From NCBI RefSeq assembly GCF_000699445.3, contig NC_067202.1:992001-1056000 (forward strand): a DNA stretch of 64,000 nucleotides. Direction: 5' to 3'. This document shows, piece by piece, positions 21,878 through 32,990 of the stretch. The DNA comes from Schistosoma haematobium. Lineage: Eukaryota > Platyhelminthes > Trematoda > Strigeidida > Schistosomatidae. A program made the position numbers and the translations under genes. The notes under the pieces are model-generated. The model saw nothing but the letters and a program-made list of their open reading frames with translations. It did no database searches and was not told the origin of the DNA. The first letter of the stretch is position 1. The number at the start of each line of letters is the position of its first letter.

Positions 21878-22751
21878 CTAGTCGCGAAAGCGTACTCGGC
21901 GAACAGAACGTGAGACGGTAGTCTCGTTCGTACCTGTTGAGCCTGCAATCTCATCTGAAGCCAAGGGCGGCGTGGTCTGCTGATCTGGACATGAGACTAA
22001 ACTTTCGTCCGTAGATGGTGCAGATGACATGTGCTGTTGACCGGGACGTGAGAATGAGGCCTCTGATGTATCTAGCGTGGGACCTGAAGTAGATGTAAGG
22101 ATCCCGCTAATAGGTTTGATGGGCCTAGCATTGAGTCTCAAGTTACCGGGTAGGGCACTGTCATCGACGTGTGCTGGTTTGAGACGATCAATGCTGACGA
22201 TCTCGACGCGGCCGCGTCGATCAACCTTGAATGTCTTTTCGTGACGAGCGATCACGTGAAAAGGGCCTTCGTAAGGCTGTTGCAAAGGTTTGCGTACCGA
22301 ATCTACTCGTACAAAAACATGTAAACAGGTAGATAACTCTCAAGGGAGAGCGACCTGTCGATGCTGTATACGAGTTGACAACGGAGACAGTGTTCGCATA
22401 AATGCAGACAGTCGATGGACGTTGTCTGATTTAGCGAAATTAGGTCTGCTCCGTGGTGTGGAGAATTCTCCGGGCAGACGCAATGTCATGCCGTATACAA
22501 GTTCAGCGGCGGAACATTGGATATCTGCCTTTAAGCTCGTTCTGATACCTAAGAGGACCAGCGGCAAGGTTTCGTACCAATTGTCGTTTTCGTGTGCTCG
22601 CAGAGCACTTATAAGTTGGCGGTGAAACCGTTAAACTAAACCATTTGAAGCTGGGTGGTAGGTGGTAGTGCGTATGCATTCCGTACCAAGCAGCCGGGTC
22701 AGTAATGAGAATAATGTGGACTCGAATTGTTGCCCTCGGTCAGTCGTGAAA
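21878..22751 (-). pseudogene. Gypsy integrase C-terminal half (minus copy)
   Basis: Begins inside the DDE core at TTDRGQQFES. A TAA replaces the expected Glu codon of the third catalytic position (near 22635). LPLVLLGIRTSLKADIQCSA and LVYGMTLRLPGEF follow, then the C-terminal YEGPFHVIARHEKTFKVD and SIDRLKPAHVD block, ending RVRFRD. Frames shift near 22290-22340. Confidence 0.82.
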
Positions 22752-23703
22752 GTCCACTAGGTACCTAGCGTTTGTGCGGTGATCGTGCACATAGAATAAA
22801 CGGTCAACCTGGGGGAAGGGCCGGCGAGTACGACCGCTTATACTCGCCGGCTTTGGAGTTTCCCGCCTTGTATGAGCACGGGGCTCGACAATGGAGGGCG
22901 CCAGACCCGAAGGACCGATGGAACCAGCACCAGCCTTCACTCGCTTCCGAAGCCGCCTTTCGGCGTGGCTTGGGAGATGCCCTGGTTGGGCGAGTGATGA
23001 CGGCTTTGCGGGAACGTGAACGAGCTCGGGGACGTAGGGTTGGGGTATGTTACGACGGTCTCGAAAATTAAGACGTGTGTGAACACACCTGCTCCTATCA
23101 CCTTGAGCCGAGGAATTACCGGCGTCCATGTCTACTTTGGGACGTGCCGTTGAGGCAATTATATAGCTGTATCTGTTACTAGTCCTCGCTAAAATTTTGT
23201 CTGCTATGAGGGCTACCTGATGAAGTGGTGCGTCCTCGAGCAGGACTGTTACGGTAGGTTGGATGTGAGCCGGTAATGACTCGAGCCACAATTCTTTGAC
23301 TATTTCCGAGTCAGCTGTTCTTGGTCCTGCAAGAGATTGTAGGTGCATGAGGTGGTGGCTTGGTTTAGCATCACCCAGAAGGTGACGTGCTAACAATGTC
23401 CTCAATCGTTCCTCCCTCGATGGGAGGATATGTCTGAGAATTGCCTCTGAGGCGATCGTAAGCATTAGGTACATTGGAATTGAGGACAACCTCACGTACA
23501 GTTACTATATGGTCCCCGGGTAGTGATTCGAGAGCGAAGGCGTACTTTTGCCTTTGGCTCGTAATGCGACGAGTCTCGAACTGAGACTCTAATGCAGCAA
23601 ACCAAACCTCTGGGTCGTGGGGAATGAATGATACAGGTCGAAAGTGGATGGCCTGTACGTCTGAGTCTATGATATTAGTACTATTCTTGTCGCTATCCGT
23701 CAT
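22740..23703 (-). pseudogene. Gypsy gag (minus copy, frameshifted)
   Basis: Same gag as the plus copy but with an extra G near 23395, where the frame from 23703 ends, and one C fewer in the C run near 23033. The second frame continues to the protease start and ends where the integrase junction begins. Confidence 0.8.
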
Positions 23704-24161
23704 GTCGTGTATATTAAATAATAAACGATAATATGAAAATATACGACAGACGTGGATAGATAAACTATAGACTCACCGAATCGGCTTGTTTGGAAGATTT
23801 GACCAGAGGTTGAGGCGTGTTCCAGAACTTCCGTCACCAATTGTAGCGTGGTGTCGGGTCGAAATTGACTATGAACACCGCTACCAAGAAACACGTGCCA
23901 AGTAAATCAGAAGGCGAAGATGGAGCGTAACCAGATTTATTTGGTTGGCGATCTCGTGGTATCGAACGAATACCGAGACCGTGCCAAAAGGAGTACAAGT
24001 GGAATCAGAGGGCAAGAGTACGAACGTACGAGGTCACAATCCACGGAAAAGTAATGGAGTAGTAATGTGACTGTCTTTAGTACATTTAAACAGACGAGCA
24101 TAGTAAAGCAATCACTGGTACAATTGGTTATAATAATGATTGTTTCCATTAAATCAATCGC
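22752..24161 (-). repeat. 1410 bp inverted repeat, right arm
   Basis: Partner of 19233-20642. Outside the arms the two gypsy copies differ: the plus copy continues into protease and RNase H, the minus copy into integrase. Confidence 0.85.
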
Positions 24162-24175
24162 ACTCTACTAGTATA

Positions 24176-24924
24176 TGTAGGTCACTTCGTACCACGCAGA
24201 TTCGTCCAAAAGATAATATATGGTTGATTTATGACAGTGTTTCCAGTTCTGTTAGAGTGCTTCAATTCACAGAAAAAATGCACAATTCCGGTTAATACAA
24301 GCTACATAATCAAAAAGAGGAACAAACCAGTATGTCTGCCGCCAAGAGTAAATATTATGTAAAACATCATAAAGGGAAAACGGGAAGAAACATGGAAACT
24401 CAGTGAAACCGTAAGAAAAATAACGACTAATAAAATACAAATAATGCCAACTTAAATGAAATCAGAAATACTAACCAAATGTACAGCTCAAAGAATCAAT
24501 AGGAACAAACTGCAAGTGTATACATGAAGGGATTATCACACAGAAAACACTCAAAATGGATCTTACAGGGCAATTCACTTTCTACTAACGATGCATACTA
24601 GTTATAGCTATCGACGTCAGTAGCACACACCACAGTATATTGTTTAAAGTATTGCAGTTTGAAATATTCCATGAATATCAATGTAAACTGTACATAATCA
24701 ACAGACATGTTGAATTCAAATTCACAGACTTCACAACATAATATGAAGTAGTTTGTACAGTTATCGTATGATATTGTGTATAGACTTGAACTGAAGACTA
24801 ATACAGTTACCATATCGCGGTCAAATCACGTTGATCTTATTACTTCAGATATGTTATTCTCTCAAAAATCTGACATTTCTTCACTGGATACAAATAGAAC
24901 ATCCGACGTTTATTACATTCATAA
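24176..24924. other. Intergenic, nothing recognised
   Basis: AT-rich. No conserved frame; the short open frames show no family features. Confidence 0.35.
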
Positions 24925-25233
24925 CTTTTAACACTTCACGCCCCTGATGGTATAGGAACTTGTCCATTACTATCTCAATTTTTGGCGAACCAAAACTGTC
25001 AAAGTGTTGGTAAAGCAAGAGAAGAAAGTTCTCGAACACTAGAGAAAATATTCATAAATGACAACAATGAATATGATAGACGTAAAGGTTATTCACAAAT
25101 TATTCATTCAAATGTCAGTGTAAATCAGTCTTCGAATTTAGACACCAGTCGTGATAAGACTGATGACAGTATTAAATGTTTACATAAAGATAATACTAGG
25201 GAATACCGTGTTGGTGTGAATTGTTTTTTCTGA
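24925..25233 (+). CDS. Orphan coding-like segment, unknown
   Basis: 102 open codons with ordinary soluble-protein composition: LHAPDGIGTCPLLSQFLANQ, then KAREESSRTLEKIFINDNN and CLHKDNTREYR. No start Met and no clear splice borders. It ends at a stop right before RTE-like sequence. It could be an exon of a gene interrupted by retroelements, or chance. I do not recognise it. Confidence 0.3.
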   Translation, partial: LLTLHAPDGIGTCPLLSQFLANQNCQSVGKAREESSRTLEKIFINDNNEYDRRKGYSQIIHSNVSVNQSSNLDTSRDKTDDSIKCLHKDNTREYRVGVNCFF

Positions 25234-25239
25234 TTAGCG

Positions 25240-25345
25240 GCTTTTTAGTGAGTTATTTTTATACAGGATATGGTCGCTAACCCCATGACCGACCCTTCTC
25301 CTTTATCCGGGATTGGGTCCAGCAGCACCCTTTAGAGAGTGGTTA
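25240..25345 (+). repeat. RTE-like fragment
   Basis: CCGACCCTTCTCCTTTATCC and GGGATTGGGTCCAG recur at 60300-60400, where they precede RTE-like coding sequence. Confidence 0.55.
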
Positions 25346-25391
25346 GTTATTATCAATTCATTCATGATATAAACAAGTGGAACAAAACAAC

Positions 25392-25719
25392 TGAACATAC
25401 CACTGGTATTCGGAGTTTGTAAATGCTTTAAACAGTAACACCTAATATGAATCGTAACCACCAAGTGAAATCAAAAGACAGAAGCGAGGAGGTTCGAAGA
25501 TATACTTGATAGTCTATCAATATATCGAGGATCGTCTGATCTAACCTGGCTATCGATTGCAAGGGTTGTTGGGCACGGCGTTCCTACTCGTGATCTGGTG
25601 CGGATGTATGGCCGAGTGCCTTCAGCTAGGTGAGTCCATTAAAACTAATGTGGTTAGCATCCAATGTCGGAAACTTACAGAGCTATTTATCTTGGGGACT
25701 TATTTACCCATACAGATCA
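25392..25719 (-). repeat. Gypsy 3' LTR (328 bp)
   Basis: Plus-strand TGAACATACC to CAGATCA; near-identical to the other LTR from GGTATTCGGAGTTTG to GGGGACTTATTTACC. Confidence 0.82.
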
Positions 25720-26186
25720 CTCCTCCCCTAGTGGGGTAGTGATGACCCTAAGACGTGGCCAGCCAGAAGTTTAAACCCAACGAGTTTGTCGTTAGTAAAC
25801 ACTCTTCTGATAGCTTGCTAGGTGTAGCTGCGTCTGGTCGTCCTTTCTTACTATAAGGGACCATGAAGTACAATATAGTGAGAAAAATAACGTCCAATGG
25901 AAATTCTGGTTCGTCGTTCTTTTCATCGTCTTTTCCAGAATATGTAAGTGCATGTCGGAATAAACTCGTACGCACTTTAAGATACAAAGTGAACGAAAAA
26001 AGGAAAATTGCGTAAGAGCGATTTTTATAAAATGATTTTTTGTTGTTTCTTTTTTAAAAAATTTTTTAACATACATATTTACCAAATAATAAATATATAC
26101 AAATATAAGCATATAAAAATTGGGCTTTTTTATACTATATATAATGCCATGGTAAGTCGAGATGAAGCAAAATGTTAACTAGTGTC

Positions 26187-26873
26187 TTACGTGCGATAGT
26201 CATTGGAACGTTTTGAAAATCTTACTCTTCTCTCAGAACGCGTTGTTTTAAGTTCATTTTCAGCTACTGTCGAAGTATCATCGTGTAAGTTGGTTGTCGG
26301 ATGAAGTATTATAAGTGTCGGAGTCGTGTCGTTCGATTGCACCGAAGGAAAACAGACGTGGATAGGATTTCCTTCTAAATACGCTGCTTTGAGGCGATCG
26401 ATGCTGATGCTATCGTTGGTTCCGTTCTCATCGATTATATAGTACTTCGGTTCGCGTTGAAGAACTTTGGAAGGTCCTTCTTTTTTTCCTGATTCGAAAG
26501 GTCGTCGATGCGAGTCTCGACGTACGAAAACGTATGTACTATATCGTAAGTCAGGTTGAACGAATACATCAGTTGATTGAGGCCGAGTGGAAACAGGTTT
26601 AACTGAACGCATTTCGTTTGTAAGCCTGCTCGTGTAGGATGTTAGATCCATGTTCATTGACGAAGATGAACGATCCACGAATTTTCCTGGAAGTCGAAGT
26701 TTCGTTCCATAAACGAGTTGAGCCGCAGTGTATCCAATGTCAGCTTTCAATGCATTGCGGATACCTAGTAAAATGAGTGGAAGAGCGTCGGTCCACTGTG
26801 AAACGTTTGTAGCTGATAGTGAAGCTTTTAGTTGTCGTTGAAAATGTTCTACCAACCCGTTTGCTTGTGGGTG
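26187..26873 (-). pseudogene. Gypsy integrase C-terminal part
   Basis: Continues after the in-frame TAG with NGLVEHFQRQLKASL, holding the third catalytic Glu, then LPLILLGIRNALKADIGYTA and LVYGTKLRLPGKF. The C-terminal domain has YIIDENGTNDSISIDRLKAA and ends RVRFSKRSNDYRT. Confidence 0.85.
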
Positions 26874-28286
26874 CTAGGCGGTCGTTCGGAATGGAGTGCT
26901 TCCTAAAAGTGTGGCCATAGAACGGAAAAGTTCAGATTCGAACTGACGTCCGCGGTCTGTAGTGATGGTTGAAGGGCAGCTGAAGTTTGCTACCCATCGT
27001 TCGACGAAGGCGCAAGCCACTGTTTCAGCAGTGATGTCCTTGATAGGTACTACTTCTGGCCATCGAGTGAAACGGTCTACACAGATTAAGAAGTAAGAGT
27101 ATCCATTTGAATCTGGTAAAGGTCCTACCAAATCCAGATGAACATGGTCGAAACGAGCATCTGGAGTTTTAAATGAGCCTAATGGACATTCATTGTGTCT
27201 GATAACCTTAGATTTTTGACAGCTTACACGGGAGCGTGCCCACTCCCTCACGTCTTTATTCATGCCAGGCCAGCAAAACCGTTCTGCTATAAGCTTGATG
27301 GTTGCACGAACACCTGGATGAGAACGTTTGCGCAACGTATTGAAAACGTTGCATCGATAGAGTTTCGGTACGATTGGGCGATCCCTACCTGTAGATGTGT
27401 CACACAGCAAGGTTTTCTCACCTGTTCCCATCTGCTTGATGCGTGGCTTGAAAGTTGTAGACGATAACTCGTGCTGAAGATCAGTGTCTTTTTGAAGCTG
27501 GGCGAGTTTAAGAAGGTCAATCCCCTGTAAACTGTCCAAGGAGGTTATGCGAGATAAGGCGTCTGCAACTACATTGTTTGCTCCAGAGATGTGTTGAATA
27601 TCTGAAGTAAACTGCGAAATGTAGTCCAGTTGTCGATACTCACGGGGAGAGTACTCGTCTGAAGGAGAGCCTAAAGAGTATGTGAGTGGTTTATGGTCAG
27701 TGAAAAGAGTGAGTTCACGACCTTCGATGTGGTGTTGAAAATGTCGTACAGCACAATACATATCTAGGAGTTCCCTACCGAATGTGCTGTACCTCGATTC
27801 GGTGTCTAGCAAACTTCTAGAGAAAAATGCCAAGGGTTGCCAGGAGTTGTTAACCCATTGTTGTAAGACTCCTCCGATTACTGAGTCGGATGCGTCTACT
27901 GCGATGCTAATGAGTGCTCGGGTGTCCTGATGTGCAAGCACTGTTGCTTTAGCAATCAGTTCCTTAACTGTGGAGAATGCTTTTCGTGCGGTGTCGTCCA
28001 AATTAATGGATTTCGCATTTCCACGAAGTTGATCGGTAAGAGGCTTCATAAGTAATGCGCATTTAGGTGTGAAGCGTCTATAGAAACTTACGAGGCCGTT
28101 AAACGTGCGTAATTGCTTGATGGTGGTCGGTTCTGGGTAATCCAGAATGGCCGCCACTTTGGTTCTAAGGGGTCGAATGCCTTGCGCTTTTATAGTGTGT
28201 CCTAGGAAAAATTCGTAGAGTCCGAAAGTAGTTATGATGGCGGTTTTCGGAATATCGTCAGCAGCCATAGTGATTTGGTTATACAC
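26874..28286 (-). pseudogene. Gypsy RT remnant, RNase H and integrase core
   Basis: After TTFGLYEF the protein jumps to FLGHTIKAQGIRPLRTK: the palm block with the catalytic Asp pair is deleted. RNase H: SIAVDASDSVIGGVLQQ, TFGRELLDMYCAVRHF, LFTDHKPLTYSL, and a later HISGANNVVADALSR. Integrase: zinc domain with HPG and RSRVSCQK (expected first Cys is Arg), then HLDLVGPLPDSNGYSYF and TITTDRGRQFES (first two catalytic Asp). A TAG closes the frame before the Glu. Confidence 0.88.
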
Positions 28287-29058
28287 TAACCAAGTCGATT
28301 TTCGAAAAGACAGTTGTACCTTTCAAGGTAGCTGTCAAATCGTGAATGTGAGGCAACGGGTAACGATCAGGAATGGTTTTCGCATTCAATCGCCCACAGT
28401 CACCAGTTGGACGCCAATCGTGGCTGTCATTTTTAGGGACCATGTGCAACGGAGATGCCCATGGGCTGTTTGACGGTCTTATGATACACAAGCCTATCAT
28501 GTGGTCGAACTCGTTTTTGGCCAGCCTTAGCTTTTCGCGAGCTAGTCGGCGTGCTTTAGATAATACAGGTGGTCCTGTAGTCTTGATATGATATGTAACG
28601 TTGCTGGTTACACAGAGCAACTTCGGTCGCGTTTTATGTGTCCCAGGATACTTATCGAGTAGTGGTTGATAAAATGGGTCTATCATATACTTAATTGTGA
28701 CTGGGGATAATCTGCAACCAGTAAAGGAAGTTACGCAAACGGATAAATTAGTGTTTCCGTCTACTAGCCTCCGTTTGCGCGTATCGGTGATTAAATTATG
28801 GTGTTGTAGAATGTCTATACCAAAGATTGACATAGAGACATCTGCAACAACGAAGATCCAGTGAATGGGTTTGCGTAAACCCATGTTAGGATAAACGTAC
28901 CTTTCGCTATACGTAGCGATAGGCTTTCCGTTTGCCGCCTGTAAGTTTAAAGCTGATTCCTGAAGCCGGTCGTTGGGATGCGCTGGAAGAACGCTAACTT
29001 CTGCGCCAGTATCGACGAGGTAGCGTACTCTCGTTGTCACATCTGTGACGTACAACAT
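28279..29058 (-). pseudogene. Gypsy protease and RT fingers
   Basis: Aspartic protease motif YLVDTGAEVSVLPAH near the start and SIFGIDILQHHNLITDTRKR following. The RT begins with LRLAKNEFDHMIGLCIIRP, SPLHMVPKNDSHDWRPTGDC and FSKIDL (motif A Asp). The frame shifts straight after KIDLV at 28280. Confidence 0.85.
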
Positions 29059-29156
29059 ACGGCTATGTTCGCCGGCTACGGTTGCCGTTAACGCGTGCCG
29101 GCTCGGAAGTTTCCCGAGTCGTTTTTCGAGTCAGTCGGTTTTGAGATGGGAAAATA

Positions 29157-29920
29157 TCAGGGTTTTCTGCAATTTCTGGAAGACTTTCCATACTGGTTAT
29201 GATACCAGCACCAGTCGGAGTTATCAGTCTCCCGTGGTCTAGAGAAGGAGCGTCTACGTGAAGTGCTTCTTCGCGGGGTGTGTGACCGTTTACGGTCGTT
29301 ACGAAATTTAAGATAACGTGTAAGTGTACGACATAACTCTGCGATGTCATTCTGGGTCGTTTGAGGCTTTTCTTTGGCCGAAAAAACCTCGGCATTGGAA
29401 GATTTCGTGGTTTCTAAGGTGCGTTCGGCATATGCATCCATCTCTTTTAAAACGTTGTCTTGAAACGAGACCATCACAGCTCGCACCTGCTGAGGAAGTT
29501 TGGGTAAGAAAATTTGTTTGAATAGGCCATCATCGAAGGTTCTTTGGCCGATAACCTCTCTTATTCTTTGCAACATGTCTGCCGCAGAACCGTGTTGCAG
29601 GTCGACGTTATTGAGGAGTTGGTCTAACCTTGTCTATCAGTTATGTCTCCGTGTTTAAGGATAGATCGAGTAAGTGTTTTGTAGGCTTCTAAGACATCAC
29701 TAGTAAACTTGCTAGGCGTTACGTACCTATTGAATTCGCGCGGTGGTGCCTTGACTACTGCGAGGAATTGAGCACGTGTGTTGTTCACGCCGTGCTCGTG
29801 GAAGTCGGCTTCTGCGTAGCAGATCCAGGCCTTGATGCTCTCTGGCCAGAAAGGCATGGGTTGGAACGAGGGTGGGGACATAGTCTTTAACTTAAGTACC
29901 ATGGGTATCTGTTCAGTCAT
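29157..29920 (-). pseudogene. Gypsy gag, frameshifted
   Basis: Start MTEQIPMVLKLK at 29920, then FWPESIKAWICYAEADF, a CsRn1-clade capsid signature. The frame closes at 29624 and resumes at 29576 with REVIGQRTFDDGLFKQIF and LPKLPQQVRAVM. The C-terminal WCWYHNQYGKSSRNCRKP is an unusual C-H-C type knuckle of this clade. Confidence 0.82.
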
Positions 29921-30084
29921 GGTGCAATATCGAGTACGAGAATGAATGGGTGAGAAAAAAATATATATCCAAAAACACGGAAAAGATATCACAATGTATA
30001 AAAAATTAAGGTAAGGCAATGTATATGATATATAGAATCCCACAGTTTACGATTTGTTGTACCAGATCACGTCGGGCTCACCAA

Positions 30085-30402
30085 TGAAGACGTCACAGGT
30101 ATTCGGAGTTTGAAAATGCTTTAAACAGTAACACCTAATATGAATCGTAACCACCAAGTGAAATCAAAAGACAGAAGCGAGGAGGTTCGAAGATATACTT
30201 GATAGTCTATCAATATATCGAGGATCGTCTGATCTAACCTGGCTATCGATTGCAAGGGTTGTTGGGCACGGCGTTCCTACTCGTGATCTGGTGCGGATGT
30301 ATGGCCGAGTGCCTTCAGCTAGGTGAGTCCATTAAAACTAATGTGGTTAGCATCCAATGTCGGAAACTTACAGAGCTATTTATTTTGGGGATTTATTTAC
30401 CG
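30085..30402 (-). repeat. Gypsy 5' LTR
   Basis: Plus-strand TGAAGACGTCAC start, adjacent to the PBS. Homology with the 3' LTR ends after TATTTACC near 30402, so about 15 outer bases are replaced by other sequence. Confidence 0.8.
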
Positions 30403-30496
30403 CTGCATATACATACGGCTAGCCTTAGCCTAAGAAAGACTGAGCTGTTTGAAGAGTTCCGAAAAACCTGAGATGACTTGATTTTCGGAAAAGTAA

Positions 30497-30778
30497 ATCT
30501 CCCTTATAAAGACAACCTGGTTAAACCAAACTTATTTTTCTTGTCGTATAAACACTAGAGGCGACTTAGACACAGCTTTAAAATTACTTAATGATAAATT
30601 TTCATCGTACATACCCTCTCTAAAAACAGAGGATTCAAGAGGATATCCTGAAAATGTTCACAAGGCCAGAACAAATTACTTGCCAGCTTATTATCAACTT
30701 TCCCAGGGAGAGCCTCTTCTTTTCCGTCCAGAACCATTTGAATATTCAACCGAAACTCCATCTATCTCCTCATCCTAA
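30497..30778 (+). CDS. Orphan coding-like segment, unknown
   Basis: 93 open codons then TAA. Residues GDLDTALKLLNDKFSSYIPS, ARTNYLPAYYQLSQGEPLLF and PEPFEYSTETPSISSS look like a genuine protein C-terminus. A TAG-ending acceptor-like pyrimidine stretch (TTTTTCTTG...CACTAG, near 30535-30557) may start an exon. It lies directly beyond the 5' LTR of the gypsy element. Not recognised. Confidence 0.35.
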   Translation: MSLIKTTWLNQTYFSCRINTRGDLDTALKLLNDKFSSYIPSLKTEDSRGYPENVHKARTNYLPAYYQLSQGEPLLFRPEPFEYSTETPSISSS

Positions 30779-31117
30779 ATTTAGGATTTCTTAAGAAATC
30801 CGGATCACCTGGGAGACCACCACGTCAGAAGTAAAACGGGCCACTCAGCTTCTTGCTCTTTCTAAATTGGAGCAGAATTACTTGGAGTTCATCAAGTGAA
30901 ATGCTTTTTTGAATCCGTCTATGTCCTCATGAACCCACTTTTAATATCAAGGTCATTGGTGTCAGCGTGACTTGGGGTGGGCTTCTTTGCACTGTTTTTT
31001 TTAAACTTAATTCCAATGAAAATCGATTTAGCTTTAGACTAACATAATGAAAAGATTTTTAAAATTATTTTTGGTCGCATGTGCATACGTTAGCAATGCT
31101 TTTTTGACAAAATAATA
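30779..31117. other. Intergenic, nothing recognised
   Basis: No conserved frame or repeat identified. Confidence 0.35.
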
Positions 31118-31212
31118 GCGAACATGACCCCGAGCTCCCAATTTTCGGGAAATTTATGGGAAATCGCACCAAAACCCCAAAGTCTATATAGACTTGTAAG
31201 TGTCATGTTCGC
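31118..31212. repeat. 95 bp foldback sequence
   Basis: Ends are GCGAACATGAC (31118-31128) and its exact reverse complement (31202-31212). Inside lies the perfect palindrome AGTCTATATAGACT (31181-31194). Could be a tiny inverted-repeat element or a structured RNA. Confidence 0.55.
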
Positions 31213-31749
31213 AAAGTAAATTAATTAACTTATTTTATTAGACGCTATAACTAGACATTTTCATAGAATAGTCAGGTAACAGTTTTATCTGTCGCGCAAG
31301 GGTTCTTTTTGTAATAGCTCAAACCTGTTCCACAATGTCAGCTCCATATTTGAGATAACTGCTACATGCTAAATCTTGACATACAGCTAAAATATGCTTT
31401 TTTAAAATTCCTGAAGACTCATGTAATTCATATTCGTATTAATTACCAAGTAGTCACTATCTATTCTTTCAAGATATTCAGATCAGTATATTTGGATGCT
31501 GACGACTTCGTTTTTCCTTGGACTTGTACATAATTCCCACTACCACATCCTATTACTGCAGGACCATTGATCTTCCCAGATTTGGACCGTATGGTATCGA
31601 AATCAATTACCTGGTTAGTGAGTTGGTATGCTACTATGATCCCGCCCTAAGGATTTGTCTTCTCTCACGAGTTCTTGCAACTGGTTGCAGTGTTATTTCC
31701 CTGCTTTGTCAGTAACTTAATGAGAATATCTGTTGTTGACATTCCGAAT
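31213..31749. other. Intergenic, nothing recognised
   Basis: AT-rich, no feature supported. Confidence 0.35.
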
Positions 31750-32450
31750 TATCTATTTATTCACTTAAGTTCATAAACAGCATAGAGGAGCACCAAATAT
31801 ATATATGCGTCACACTAATTGGACGGGTAAAACAGGAAACTCCCTGGCTGTCCGAACCGAAGCAAAATATTAAATAACCACACATATTTATATACCAATT
31901 GGCTATAGATAATATATTTAATTATGGGCATAGATTTGGTACATAGGGACACCAAATTAACGGTCCATACATATGCAGAGGTAATACAGTAAAAAAGGAA
32001 AAGCAACACTATTTAAACGAAAATATACGTGAACAAGAACAAAATGTGGTAGAGGGTATCATTCAGTTAACACTCTAGTTGAGAAAGTTCTTTCACTAAA
32101 AATCGTTCTTATGACGAATGTAAAAGGCAACTATAGCGTGGTCTCCATCAACCTCTATTTTGAGCTGTTTGTAGCGTCGTTTCAAGTCGCACAATCTGTG
32201 GGGCCTCAACCACAGTCGTAATTGACCGGCAAATAGCGGTCCCAACCACTTTCATGCCACGGTGTCAGTTTATAAACAAACCACCTCTGTTTATTCCAAC
32301 CCATCCGTGTCTACATAAAATAAATAGTGCGGGGGTTGTGATAGCACTCGTGACGCACTTCTGAGCCACCAAAGTTGGTGTTTCAAGACAGCGATACCAG
32401 TCAAATTATCACTATACCCGAACTCATTACCGAGTCTCACTATTAATAAT
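31750..32450 (-). mobile_element. RTE-like 3' end (same family as 8565-10310)
   Basis: The minus-strand tail TATTTGGTGCTCCTCTATG with (AAAT)n lies at the right-to-left end. The 3' UTR and the C-terminal coding block then match 8570-9130 (for example CACCAAAGTTGGTGTTTCAA). Frames are heavily mutated. Confidence 0.65.
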
Positions 32451-32990
32451 TATATATATATATATTCGTAGGTTACTGGTATTCTATCATAGGTGTCTAC
32501 GAAGCATTCCTCGGGTGCTTTGAGACCACCATGTAAACAATGCCAGGATTAGGAATAGGATGGTAAATCACTTGACGAGGTAGTGAATTTTCATCAACTG
32601 AGATGGTTGTGGCATGTATTATGTATGCCCATCATCTACCGCCTGCCATGAAGGGCTATGATTTCTGGTGTAAGAGTAGGTTGGAAGGAAGCTAGAGGCA
32701 GTTAAACCGAAATATAGCATCAGTTCGTCACTGACAGTTGTACTTAACCTGGTTTGAGTCGGCGTAATTAATGGTTAGGGACTAAGTGACATGGCTCGAA
32801 ATTCCCTATAGCCTTTTTCATTTCACGAATTTATATTTTCTTGTATCATATCTTCCATATCTAATCTTAGGTCGTCACTGATACTGTTGCTACCCCTACT
32901 TCTGGGATTTTGCCGGACAACATCTCTGTGCTATTGGGGTATGGCAGCTTGAACCTATGTACATACGTACCAGGTTCTACGCTGTGACTG
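32451..32990 (+). repeat. RTE-like 3' end fragment, opposite strand
   Basis: Starts after a (TA)n run. Contains TTTCATCAACTGAGATGGTT, GTTGGAAGGAAGCTAGAGGC and the 3' words TATTGGGGTATGGCAGCTTG and GGTTCTACGCTGTGACTGAT. It lies between two minus-strand RTE parts. Confidence 0.6.

Larger units (their letters stand above)
21613..24175 (-). mobile_element. CsRn1-clade gypsy retrotransposon, truncated minus copy
   Basis: Reads right to left: LTR-like 5' segment (24161 to about 23830), gag from 23703, protease start, then a deletion junction at 22751/22752 straight into the integrase, pol end at 21878 and a 3' LTR starting near 21846 with TGTAGGACTATTCC. RT and RNase H are absent. It lies tail to tail with the plus copy and shares a 1410 bp arm with it. 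Confidence 0.82.
25392..30402 (-). mobile_element. Gypsy LTR retrotransposon, 5.0 kb, defective
   Basis: Minus-strand element with matching LTRs at 25392-25719 and 30085-30402. PBS TTGGTGAGCCCGACGTGAT sits right after the 5' LTR (30084 leftwards); a purine tract AGGGGAGGAG (25720-25729) precedes the 3' LTR. Coding order gag, protease, RT, RNase H, integrase. Defects: gag frameshifts, RT palm deletion, frameshift at 28280, a stop in the integrase near 26875 and a lost zinc-binding Cys. No target-site duplication is clear, and the 5' LTR outer end looks truncated. Confidence 0.88.
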
